Source: Glandiceps talaboti (lineage: Eukaryota > Hemichordata > Enteropneusta > Spengelidae). Taken from it: DNA of 64,000 bases. The notes beneath the pieces were generated by a model that saw only the letters and a list, made by a program, of their open reading frames with translations, was not told the origin of the DNA and searched no databases. The position numbers were made by a program, and so were the translations under genes. Below are positions 25,743-38,900 of the stretch, piece after piece. The stretch spans positions 26,998,562 through 27,062,561 of the forward strand of contig NC_135556.1 of assembly GCF_964340395.1 (NCBI RefSeq), in the 5' to 3' direction. Each line of letters opens with the position of its first letter. The first letter of the stretch is position 1.

Positions 25743-26084
25743 TGTGTCACCAGGTCATAGGTCATAGGTCATTGACAAATCCAGCTTATGTCTATGTGTA
25801 TGGTGCACACACTAATACACATGCATTGTATTTATAGTTTTCAAAGCATATGTGCACAAAGGCAGTCATTTACAAGTACATATTCATGATAGCAGGACGT
25901 TTTTGTTTTACGACATCGGGGATGGACAAATGGTACGACAACAAATCCTGGCAATTATGGAAAAATCAACAGCATGGGAATCAGCGTATAGAATACTTGG
26001 ACTGAAAGTCACAACAGTCCTAGGGCATTGAAAACTGGCTCACAGAATTTGTTTATAACCCATCTGTGTGTATGTTCTATTTGA

Positions 26085-26090
26085 AATAAA
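26085..26090 (+). terminator. polyadenylation signal AATAAA for PAOX
   Basis: AATAAA lies 343 bp after the PAOX stop codon and is the first consensus signal downstream on the plus strand. Confidence 0.6.
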
Positions 26091-26327
26091 CTGTTCCATG
26101 AACACTAGATATGATTGAATCATTACAGGGCATGTGTAAAGCGTTAATATTCTAAATGGTCGTTATAACGTATGAAATTAAATTAATGTTTTTTCATATT
26201 TTGTTGTTGCAATAGTTCTGAGGCTACGGGAAAGATAATGACTTTTAACAACTTGTCAGCATGGGGTATTTGTAAACAGACATGCTGTATAAATAGGAAA
26301 TAGAATGTCATGCACTATATACTAATA

Positions 26328-26362
26328 CCATGGAGGTATAATGTCCCCTTATACCTCCATGC
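26328..26362. repeat. 35-bp perfect-arm hairpin
   Basis: CATGGAGGTATAA and TTATACCTCCATG pair around a short loop, between the PAOX 3' end and TMEM131. Confidence 0.8.
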
Positions 26363-28205
26363 TAATACACACCATGTGTTCTTACATACTAATAGTAATA
26401 CACAGTCAACAATGGAATACACAAACAATGACATATGTGGTTTGAAAAGTGTTATTTTATTTTTCGCCATCTCAATGTCAGGCATGTGAATTTTTTTCTT
26501 TACTTTTTGGTGGAACATTTCCAAGCCAATAAAAGTGTAGATGATTAGACCAGTGATGGTAGTGATTGGTGGTGGTCGTTTGTTGTCCTTCACACTTCCC
26601 TTGAGATGTGTTGCATAGTTGTCAGTAAGTCCCCTTCTACACCCGGTATGCTCTCGGCTCTCAGCAGTGCAAAGAATAACATTAAAACTGAGTACAAGAT
26701 AATCACTCTTGTTCAGTCAATACAGTATGTAGATTTGTAGTTCCTAGATACTTGTAGATTTGGAGTTCCTAGATACTCACTTATAAAGTCCAAAGTTTAT
26801 AGTTGTGTCAGTATATTGAGAGAGTCCACATTGCAGTTTGGCTAAACAATTAAAACCAACTTGGAACAGCTGTATGATTTCTGTTCTATTGTTGACTACA
26901 CATTTAGGATAACGGTTGAACAACCAAAGCAGCTAAAAACTAAAATTGACACTTCAATATTGCAAAAATCAAGTTGAAACGATGGTGAACATGGTGATGG
27001 AAACTGGGCTGTGACATGATTTTATGTATTATCAATACAAAACACTCTGACACGGGGTTCTTGAACTTAAAGCACTTTGATATAAGGCACCACCAACACC
27101 AAGCACTTTGATGTAGGTACCACTGACATCAAACACTTTGATTTAGGCACCACCAACACAGAGCACTGTGATGTAGGTCCCACTGACATCAAACACTTTG
27201 ATGTAGGCACCACCAACACAGAGCACTGGGAGTTACATACCACCACCAACATGAAGTAATTGTAGAGTTCAATTTCATGTTCACATCCCAGCTTCCTCTC
27301 ACCAGTTGACCAACTCAAGTACAAAATCACTAAATTACTAGCATTCTACAAGTACTTGTCAAGATAACAGTTAACAATTTTCAAGTCTTTTCTTAGGTTA
27401 GTTAGTGTATAACGTGATCCATCATACTTCATTCAACACTTCAGCTTTCCTAACAATTCAAACAGGTTAAAAAGTCCAAAGCAACATCAACCAAAGCAAA
27501 AACATAATCGACTCTGAAACTGCCAACTCATACTCAGTAACAGAGTTTACCAATAATCATTTAAAACTCACTTAGCAACTCTCAGGTTTTAAAAATAAAT
27601 GACATAATCGGTTCTAAATTCAACACTGTCACTGTGCAAATAGAACAATGTGCAGCCTGTGACAGAGATTGAATATTAAGGTCAAGTCCAGTATAAAGAA
27701 TATGAACCCATGACTAAAGTAGTAATACAACATACTACAGCTGTGTAACACCATTAATTACTGTCTCTATTTCAGTGACTATAACTACATATTGGAATTC
27801 ATAAGGATCTACTCTGATGTATTGTATGACACGACAGTGTTCCCCTTTGACAAGAGAACAGACATACTGAAACCCCCCCCCATCCCCTCGTCATTTCTGA
27901 GCACCCTCCCTGACAAAACAGATTCCCCCCCCCCCCCCCATCACATACCCTGTCATATCTGACAACCCTCAGAGACCACAATTCTTCTTGTCATTTCCAG
28001 GGTAACCTTTGACATTAAATTTCAGAATACAGCATTTACTATAACACAACAGTTAGTAACTCAAGACAGTAATAATTCTAGTATTAAAAAGTTAATGCAT
28101 CAATTATATAGGTGGCTGGGGGCATTGGATTTTAAAAACTCCTAGGACAAACCCTACATAATATACTGCATGTTATATTTCTATCAATCAATGCCAAATA
28201 ACAAA
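26363..28205. other. spacer between convergent PAOX and TMEM131
   Basis: No gene recognised. It includes a 31-bp tandem repeat at 27068-27245 and poly-C tracts near 27870 and 27930. The rest is unique AT-rich sequence. Confidence 0.5.
27068..27245. repeat. 31-bp tandem repeat, about 6 copies
   Basis: Unit reads CACTTTGATGTAGGCACCAC followed by CAACACAGAG, alternating with a CTGACATCAAA variant. Confidence 0.9.
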
Positions 28206-28211
28206 TTTATT
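28206..28211 (-). terminator. possible polyadenylation signal of TMEM131
   Basis: AATAAA on the minus strand, 140 bp after the TMEM131 stop codon at 28351. Confidence 0.5.
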
Positions 28212-28350
28212 ACCAACATATAGATGGTTGGCATAGCGATAATTTCTGTTTGTAAATTAATCACATTTGTACATATTATTGTCATTGCAAACACGCCTTG
28301 CTCTACACCAGTAGTATGTTGTTTAATCATGGGTTCATATCAATCGTGTC

Positions 28351-30068
28351 TTAGTTAGGATTATCTAGGTCATCAGCTGGGTTAGATGTATTCCACACTG
28401 ATCCATTCATGGCCTGGTTACCACTACCAGATGGTCCCCAGATACTGGTACGGAATGAATCAAACGGATCAAAGGTCCCAGACACCTGTAACATCAACAA
28501 CAAATTGGTAAGGATTAGAATTTCAGTGTGAAATACAGTTGTGTGGCAGAGCTATAGAAAATACTTACATGCAACTAATGAATGGTACTGTGTTATCCTT
28601 AAGGTCAACTGATATGATGCATGATATGATTGAAACATTGGGTTTAATTAACACTAGTACTAATCCATACTTCTATACCATTTGCCCAATCACATACTGG
28701 ATGGTACAAATGTTGTATGTAACTGTGTTTGATGATATGCTTATGGACTGAATATATTCTCTCTCATTTAGACAGATGTTAAAAGGTTAATAATAAATGA
28801 TCTGTCAAGTGCATGCCAAGCTGTACACATTTGAACAGAAAATACAAGATTTATACCATGTTCACTATATATCTAATACAAGATAACACACATCTATGTA
28901 ATTCATTCTCCAGTGCTTGAAATATTAGTAAAAAATTTCAGAATCACAAATATTTCCCCTGATTTTTCATAAATTACACTTTCTCATGTATAATTATATT
29001 TTTCTTAATTCATCCAGAAAATACTTCTGACATGAAGATTTGTCAGTGATCACCTCTGACTAAGACTCCTTAGGTGATTCCTATTTTTCTCGGCTGAACA
29101 AAGCAAAACATTAGGGAATAAGATCTAAAGAGAGACCCGAACGTTTGTACTGAAATGTTGACCAACCTCTGGTTTCTGAGCCGAGCTGTTAGCACTGATA
29201 TCCAGCAGGGAACTATCAGTACTGCTAGTGCCAGTTGTCCAGATAGAATCAGACGTCCAGATTGAAGGTATTAAATTGTTATCACGGGATGCCTTGGGTG
29301 TATCCCATAACTGACTTCCTTGAAACAATGCCTGAAATCATATCACATATATGAAGTCTTGTCAGATCACTCAAATCATATCAATAGATTCATTACATAT
29401 CACTCAAATCAATGAAGTCTTGTCACTCAAATCAATGAAGTCTTGTCAGATCACTCAAATATCAAATCAATAGATTCATTACATATCACACAAATCATAT
29501 AAAATCAATGAAGTCATGTCAGATCACTCAAATCATATCATATTTCTCTTCTGATGAAATAGGGAGACAAAATATCAGATCAGATAACTTACTGGTTTGT
29601 TAGGAGTAGACTGCTGTGTAGGCCATGCCTGGGTTGATGGATGTGGACTGGGTCTGCTAGTGGTAGGATCCCACAGCGCACTGGCACCATTACTAGAACT
29701 CACACCAAATCCAAACCACTCACTAGCATGACCAGCTGTGCCATCAGGTTTCTTAGCTTCCCACATAGACGATGCACCAACATCTACAAATTAAAAATGT
29801 AATACACATATTTCAGAGCTCTCAACTGGGATTATTTGAGTCATATAACAAGTGAATATTTATTGACATTATAACCAATATTTAAAGGCACAGTGTATAA
29901 AATTTGGGTAAATCTGAAGTATTCATGTTCGTATTTTTGAATATATTTTCATGACCAGCACATATGATAGGTAATAAGTTTTATTTTCATTCATTCATTC
30001 AGCTGTTTTTGAGAGATATTCATGTACCAACAGACAGATGGACTGACACAAGCATGCACGCACGTGCG

Positions 30069-30116
<48 letters not shown>

Positions 30117-33100
30117 AAATAATTCTTTACGATAGTGAATGTACAATCAAACTGATCACTCAGCCTATGTCACTTACCATCAGTGAATGTGAAACGAGAG
30201 TGTTCTTCCAGTGGGCTAAACATGGCGGGTGTTTGTTTACGAACTCTGTTAAAGTTGGTATCGGTACCTGGTGTCAATGGCACACCACCTGGACTGTTAG
30301 GTGAAGATCCACTGCTACCAGTATCAGATGAATCTAACTCTGCACCCATCCATGATTTCATAAGTGGTCTATTCTTAGTCCCAATGGTACCTATGTAACA
30401 TATATACAACAATACTATCTTGTTAACAATACTAAACAATATTATCTTGTCAAACGTTTCATTTACAATGACAGCAGCTTCAAGTCTATGTCATATCAAA
30501 AGAGACAGACATACTTTATCTCATAAAGGAATCCCTTACCATATTTGATAACAATCTACTCATCACAGACATGATTGATAGAGGTATGATTCTCACTTAC
30601 TAATGCTTAACACATGAAGTAACCATGGTAATGACTAATCTTGAACATATGAAGTAACCATGGTAATGAGTAACAATTAACAATGAAGTAACCATGGTAA
30701 TGAGTAACCATTGACAATGAAGTGACCGTGGTAATGAGTAACCGTTAACAATGAAGTAACCATGGTAATGAGCAACTATAAACACATGAAGTAACCTCTG
30801 GAGTAACCAAGGACCGTGAAAATGACTAAGTATAGTAATTTCCCAATAGAAGAAAAGACATGACATCAAAAAGTGTGATAACTTACCCGGATGTTTATGT
30901 TTGTCACCAACTGCAGTGAAAGCTGACTTGGAGGCTTTACCCGGTGCTGCCAATGTCTTGTTCACTTTACTTTTTTTCTTTGTCTTGCCAGTCATGTCTG
31001 CATTGCTGGTACTGCTAACCACACTGCTGTAGCTGCTGCTGCGACTGCTGCCACTCAATGCAGTACTTGCAGCTGTCATTGCAGTAGGATGGACTTGAGA
31101 GGGTTTGTAGAAATAGTTGTCAACAGTTAGCAGAGGGTCAGCTTCCAGTGTTTGGATAGCTAACTGTTGTAAGGCATCTAGTGTCAGGATGATAAGAGTG
31201 AACACATGCAGTATATTATAGTGGACATCATGCACACATACGGTAAGTACAGTCGTAAGTCAAATATTGACATGCAAGTTACAAGTGCAAAAACTTTCAA
31301 GACAAATATATCTGTGGTTAGTCCTTATATAAGATTTGACCTCAGATGCTTTTTTGATGGTTTTTGAGATTGTACACAGGACCAGTGTGCAAAAATGCTT
31401 AATTCATAAACACCACAATCATGTATTTAGATTAGTTTGTATATAAAATTTAAATCTCAGGTTTTGAATTTGAACTAATAGACTATACCCCTAACAATAA
31501 TCATTTGTAAGTTTGTTTGTTCAGTTGGCATGCCATGGTAAGTTTGTTGGAATGACATGCTTCAACTCACACAAAAAATATCCTAAGCTGTAAGACTCAA
31601 GGGGAGTGAAAAAAACCTATGACTTAGTGAAGGTCTCAATTTAGTGAGGGACTAATTACATTATTAATAAACATGCAATGGAAACATAAAATGAACATGT
31701 ATCTTGGAACAAATTTGTTATACTTACTATTGGCTTATAATCATTGTGGTGTTACATATAAATGGTTATATCAAATATGAAATTAATTATTGATTGTTTT
31801 AATGCCAACTTCCAAAATGAATTGTACTAACTATCCATAGGGTTAACATGACATGACAATGTTTATAGGCTAGTCATGAAGACAAATGTAATCAGTGAAT
31901 ATGTCAACTGAAGGAAGTGTGAAAGTATACTGTGGTAGTATTGATTCTATATAAAGTCTGTGATATTGATCTTGGTTGAAATTACCACCTGTCACTATTA
32001 CAGCACAAAAATATACTAATAAAACCAAAGAAGTATTAGATTTCTTACCATTGTTAGGTACTGGTTTGGGTTGATCCCACAATGGTGGTGGTGATTCCTT
32101 GTCAATATCACTACTTCTATCACTGCTACTTTCACTAACATCCACAGACTTAACAGTAAAACCAGACAGTGATGCGGTAGTTTCTAAAAAATAAACAATG
32201 ATAATACACATATTTACTAAATGCAAGTCAACACATCAGGAACCTAATTATGTTGATACTCAAAATCAGCCTATAAAATGAAAACACTCCAATGTGGTCA
32301 ACGAAGTACAGCAATATAATATACTATTACACATGTTACATAGTCTTCTAGTAATGCATTCTTTTCCATTGTATCGCATACATACATGTAATTACTTGCA
32401 TTGATGTATGTACATTATATTGGTGTACACACTGCAGTGCAATACTGAAAACATTTTTGTATACATGTATGTAATGAACTATACATACAGTGTTCAATGT
32501 AAGTGAAAGACAGACTTGTATTTCCATATTTATTGCTTCAGATAAATATGTATAATAATAACATAATGCCATGATGTGTCAGTGCTTATGTTGGGTGTTT
32601 TCACTTCACTCATGAAAGTACTGCTAGAGAACACTGTATGGATGATACCTTGAGTGTGCCACAGTAGCACTCACATATCATGAGGTGTATCATACACTGA
32701 GGACTAGCCTGTAGAGATCTTTGGCTCTTACCTTCCCAAATATCATGCCTGGCATATTTGCTAGATTTCACTGCAGCGACATTCAACCCCACTCAAAATG
32801 ATAATTATGTTTATATATTATATAGCCCAACCCTTCAACTTCATTCTAACCACATGATGACACTACTGACATCATCTCACAGTGGGAAAATTTAAAACTC
32901 GGTAAGAATTTGTGCATTCTTTGTGGCTGAACATTTATTTAAGTAAGCCGTCACTAGTGAAATACCAGGTATGGTAGGATAAAGGTAAGAGCCAAAACCT
33001 ACCACATGACTGGATTCTAAGTTAACTGGAGATCAATATTTACCTTTAATATTCCTCTTCATGGCCTTAGCTGCAACAGCTGCAGCAACTGAATGAGGAG

Positions 33101-35964
33101 AGGTTGGTCCTTTCACTTTACGTCCTTTACGTCCTGCCTCCAACACTGTGGTGTAAGGCAGCTCTAAAGTACTGCAATATTTAAAGTCATCATTTTACAA
33201 AATCAGTTCAAGAATTTTAAGAGAACAAATCAGAACAACATGATGTCAAGAGAAAAATGCACGACATTTGAACACTTAACATTTATCATTCACAAAATCA
33301 ATTTTAATAAATTTTAAGATAGGAACAAATCAAAACATGATATTGAGAAAAATGCATGAAACTTAAGACACTAAAAAACAAAACCCGATAACTAAATTAA
33401 TATTGAAAATATTTTGAGATTAAGAACAACCTCAAGTCAATGACAGAAGTACACATTATGAACATCTCTCCCCCCCTTTCTTGTAAATCTACTTTTCTCG
33501 AGCTGTCTAAGTAGCACTTTTGTAAAGCACTGTAAAACTACCCAATGTCTGAAGACATCAATGAATCTGTTATGTGTATACTAGATGTGTATTGACATGT
33601 ATGTGACAAATCATGCCAAGTGTGACTTAACTAATTCAATACAGTATTCAAGTCACAGATTCAGTCACATCTCTGAAGCACAACAAGTTTTTATTTTTAC
33701 CTTGGTCGTAAAACGTCACCATTAAAGATAGATTTAGGGTCCACTTTGCTACTCTTTCGTGACTTGGACTTGACTTTGACGTTTTCAAACCTTTTAAGGT
33801 CATCAATATCAAGAATGTCATCTTTCTTCAATTTGGACTTGTGTTTGGTGGTTAGTTCTGAGTACAGGACACCAACATTGTCTTCGTCGTAATCGTTCTT
33901 TACATTGAAGGGCTAAGTTTAATATAACAAAAGTGAAATAATCAATATTAGATGTAATATTGAGACTACTTTCACAACAAGCAGTGGTGTGAGTAACTAA
34001 TCAGTAGGGTGAAGTTAAATGAGAATGTCAAGTTGACTGACGGGGGGGGGGGGGGCACTTACTTTCACAAGTAGTGGTGTGAGTAACTAATCAGTAGGGT
34101 GAGGTTAAATGAGAATGTCAAGTTGACTGACACAGGTGGGGGGGGGCACTTACTTTCACAAGTAGTGGTGTGAGTAACTAATTCGTAGGGTGAGTTTGAA
34201 TAAGAATGTCAAGTTGACTGACACAGGGGGGGGGGGGCACTTACTTTCACGAGTAGTGGTGTGAGTAACTAATCAGTAGGGTGAGGTAAAATGAGAATGT
34301 CAAGTTGACCGACACAGGTGGGGGGGGGGGGGGGGGGGCACTTACTTTCACAAGTAGTGGTGTGAGTAACTAATTAGTAGGGTGAGTTTGAATAAGAATG
34401 TCAAGTTGACTGACAAAGGGGGGGGGGGGCACTTACTTTCACGAGTAGTGGTGTGAGTAACTAATTCGCAGGGTGAGTTTGAAAAGGATGTCTAGTTGAC
34501 TGACACAGGTGGGGGGGGGGGGCACACTTCTATACTAATTACTCATTTTTGAACACTCCCCCAAAATTGCACTGTGTCTTACATGAAGTATAAATATTAG
34601 TATATTTGACTAATTTCAACTGACAAACTTTACTGAAACAGTGACACTACGATGTATTACAACATAAACTATGTATGTTCATCATAGAAGCACTAAGATT
34701 CATACACAAGTTCTCTTCTTCCACTTTTGATTGAGAAACAGACATGTTTGAAACAAATCTGAAAGAGTGGTTTGTGGAACATAGGATGAACGACAAACCA
34801 GCAATTTGCCAACACATTACTAAAAGTGGCCATCAACCTCCACAACTACCTCCAAAATCAGTTGAGATCATTGATAGGAACCAACAATCGATAAAAAACT
34901 ATTGGAGGCCCTGTACGTCAAAGTCAACAATCGATCACTTTAATGCCAATATAGGAAAATATGACATTCCACCATTCTACAGTGACATCATCACAGAAGG
35001 TGGACAGTTAGATGTACATAAACTGACAAGTACTTTCACACCTCAATTTATATATATTGAAGCTAACCTTTTCACACCTCTAGTTTACTCCACACCTTCA
35101 GTAAATTTGTATCATTCTATCAGATCCAGTTAGACACCGAAGAAGGACATGTGATAAGATTGAGAATTGTTCAAAACACATCTGTTTCGCAATCAAAAAG
35201 TGAAAGAAGAGAAATTGTGCATGTACACATCTATAGTTCAAACCCACATGTATCATGGCTGTGGGATAATCTCTTGGACAAGAGATTATATTAGAACACT
35301 TACTTGCTTAGTGAGTTTCTCAATTGAGTCAATCTCTGGATTGGAACATTCTGTAGTGGTAGATGAGTCATCATCTAAATCATACATGTTCACTTCCTCT
35401 TTTCTTAATAATCTGTCTTTGTCTTCACGTTTTAATGTTGCTTTGGACTTGTGTAGTTTGCTTTTCATCTTCCTAACATTACAACTATCTAAATCATTCA
35501 TGATACTACTAGTCTGCTTTGTTTGTTCTATTGGTCCATCCATACCAGTTGTACAAGATTGTAGATTTTCTACCAGATTGTATTTTTGTAGTTCATACTC
35601 ATTATCCAACAGTCTTGTGTTGTTTATACTGTTCTGTTCCAGTTCAGGCTCCATACAAGTTCTTCTCTTGTTGGTCATCCTTCCCTGGTTTTGTTTTTTC
35701 AAAGCTGGTGGTGAATGATCTGATGATGATAAAGTAACTGACGTTTTGCCGAGATTTTCCAAGTGAGATATCCTATTATTGGAGCTCCAACTATTCTGTC
35801 TAAATTTCTCTGTCTCTGGAGACAATTTTTTCTCAGTAAGGTGTCTGCTATCTTGTGGTCTTTTGCTATTGTTGGCCAAGCTGGAATGATTGTTCTGTGG
35901 TGGCGATGGTGTTCTCTGCCTGAAACCAAGTGTGCTGCTAATACCTGCCATAAAACCACTCGAA
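28351..35964 (-). CDS. TMEM131: TMEM131 cytosolic tail exons
   Basis: Nine exons of serine-, lysine- and proline-rich sequence. Landmarks shared with human are [37 protein letters not shown] and [10 protein letters not shown]. The last exons are rich in W-containing motifs ([27 protein letters not shown]), which in human TMEM131 form the region reported to bind TRAPPC8. The stop TAA is at 28353-28351. The exon 31 donor (GAG|GTTGGT) is weaker than the rest. Confidence 0.93.
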
Positions 35965-38900
35965 CTGTGAAACGAATAATGAGCACATAAAACTAGTATT
36001 AGTGATTGGTACATTGATAATTATGGTGGAGATGATGGGGGTAGAGTAAGAAGTGATGTGAGAAGGGATGCTAATATTTTGGATTATGTGGAATAGGTAA
36101 AAATACACTATACATGTCAGCAGGGAATTACTTATAGAAGCTGTTGAAGAATAGAGGCTACCAATTGTATTGAAAGCTTAGAAACGTGACTGTAACTATA
36201 ACATACAATTTTCTTTCTTTTACTAATTTTATCACATGGCTGTAGTGAAGATGTCTTTTAAACACTTCCCAAACCCTCACTTTGTGTTCACATATGTAGA
36301 ATGGGAGAACAACTTTTCTCAATGACACTTAGTTTTCAGTCATATGATATTTATCACACCAAGACTATACTAACCATGTTATGCATGTTCAGCATATTTG
36401 ACAGAGTTCTGTTATTTTCGTAACTGATTGATATCATTATAAGTGGGTACTGTAAAGTTACAGATGACTTCTTGCCAGTACATGGGGGAATGATACCCAT
36501 GATATTAATTCAATATCACCATACCCATATCAACTCATATAATCAGTACAAAGATTCTCACCTTGTTTTACTTTCCTCAGCACTGACTTTCATACCAGAA
36601 ATATTCCTGAGATCAAATCTTTTAGTTTTATCGACACCCTGGTCTTGTAGTACTTTCTTTCTAGTCAAGTGTATGGGTTCTTGGAACCTCATAGCCTCTA
36701 GGTAGGATACCATGAGTACACCAATAAATAATGTTATCATCAAGCAGATAGTAGCAGCATATAGGAGGTGTTCCCAGGCTGGTCTTGGTATAGCAGATGA
36801 ACAGTATGGTAACATGTTGGGTGGAATGGTTGCCAGTAATGTATACTCCATATCTGGACCTTTAGATGTTATAAACTTGAGCTGACGAGTCACTCTTGCC
36901 AAGGTGAAATCAGGTGTGAAACTGGCGATGAAGAATACGATAGGTCAGTATAATTCTGTATTACCATGTGGGTGAGCAAAACATTTACACCCTAATTATT
37001 TTACATCATGATAATGCACATCTACTCATTGGTTCTGTTGTATTCAAACCATAAGTCATAAGTTTCAGACTCACCTTTATATTCCCCTATTTCTTCTAAT
37101 ATTAAGTTCATTAAGGTATAGTATTCTCTGATATTTTTTTTTTCATTCAGTCATTTGTATTTGTATCTTGGTGTAGACATACCAAGGATTATTAAGTCTG
37201 TAATTTATGACTACCCTACAATTTAAAATAACTGTTTGTCCCAACTTGTAGAAACAAATACTCCCTGGTAGAAAAAAAAATTTGGGTTGTCCGTGGCCGA
37301 GTGGTTAAACCACTTGCCCCTTACCACTGCGGTCAGGGTCCGGTTAAATTTACCACGCTGTAAGTAAGAAGAGTGTCGTTCAGTTTGACCCTACAGAACA
37401 ACACAGGTTTTCCCCGGGTACTCCGGTTTCCTCCTGCATTAACACTGAACCCATGAGGGATGGCCCTCACTGGACTTCTTGGGAGACAAGTGTTTATATG
37501 CTTAAAGAACTATCCAGTATAAATAAAGATTATTAAATACAGCTGTTGAACAAAAGATACTTACGCTATGTCAACTTTATAGGTCTGGTTAGGTTTTACT
37601 ATATAAGGTTTACAGTTGAGTACTTTGAAGCCATAGCCTTCACACTCGTACCCATTCACTTCAAAAGTTTGGATATGGATAGGTAAATGGCCGACGTTTT
37701 TTGTTGTAAATGTTCTTTTGACTGTAAAATTAGGGGTTCTTGTTTTAGGTGATGTATCTGTAGAAGGAATGAAAACATAAAGTGTTATGTTTACAAATTG
37801 TCAGGGGTGTACTACAATGGGCTATTGCCACATATCTCAAAAATGTGGGATTCACTTCCAAGAAATTTTCTGACTCTGTGAGCTGAAATTTCTACTAATA
37901 AGAAGTACAGTACTGACTATGACAAGTACCAAGTACTTACTATCACAATCTTGCAAATGACTTTGTTTCAGTTCAAATAATAGAGTGCTGTTAGCTCCAG
38001 GTTTCCTGCCACTGACTCTGAATTCACCTCTTGCACCCTGACCTTCCACCAGTAGAAAATCTAATATTGTTAGGTTGTTCCTATAACAAGAAATTCATAT
38101 AACATTTAATCAAAATGTCACCCAAACTGGTATGTACAGGTAAATGTGATATATCAAACATTACAGAATATATGAAGAATTTCCTACTAAAAGCAATCAG
38201 ATTGTGTAACTTAAACTGTGCTAGTTGCAACTGGAATGTTTCTTTGAAATTGTTCACATGTTCAATACAATAATCTAGATAAAATTCAATGGATGCAATA
38301 CATACTTTCTATTTTTGCTATTTTTATTAAAATTTGCATAATTATGTACAGATTACAAAGGAAATATTTCAATGATATAACAGGTGATAACACCTAATTC
38401 ATTATAACAACACAGATACTAGAAAAACAGAAAGACTTTATTGCTATATTGATCTTAATTATGGTAATGACCTAATAATATCCACTTAAATTATAATAAC
38501 ATACAAAGCAAATAGACAAGATCTATTACTAATGGCTTTAACAACGAAGTGAAGTACCGTAAATATAATAACTTATTAAAATCATAATGATATATATCAC
38601 AATACAGTACTCAAATAATCAATATTAATGAGACAATGATATTATCTAATTAAATGTTAATAATATACCCAGTAAACGAGAGATTTATTGCTATTACTGA
38701 CCTTATTAATATTAATGAAGTACGAATCAGTTCATCCACTGGTACAAAGCCTATATTTACAGTCACATTAGATCTGGGTTTCAGAGTCAAAGCCAATGAA
38801 CTGCTATTGCTTTCAACACCAAACAGACTTTCAATACTGTTACGATGTTTGACTGCCGGAGCACTGGATGATGTCTGGAGAAAAGCATAGTACATATATC

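Noticed and set aside
25890-26032. Short frame FYDIGDGQMVRQQILAIM... after the PAOX stop
   Set aside because: It looks protein-like for about 40 codons but has no clear acceptor tract and no match to PAOX ends. Treated as 3' untranslated sequence.
34744-35133. A functional antisense gene in the TMEM131 intron
   Set aside because: No start or splice structure beyond one frame and only partial domain resemblance, so it is kept as a possible element fragment.
37289-37360. A genuine tRNA gene
   Set aside because: Box A is good, but box B is degenerate and no acceptor stem closes; the conserved SINE core follows.
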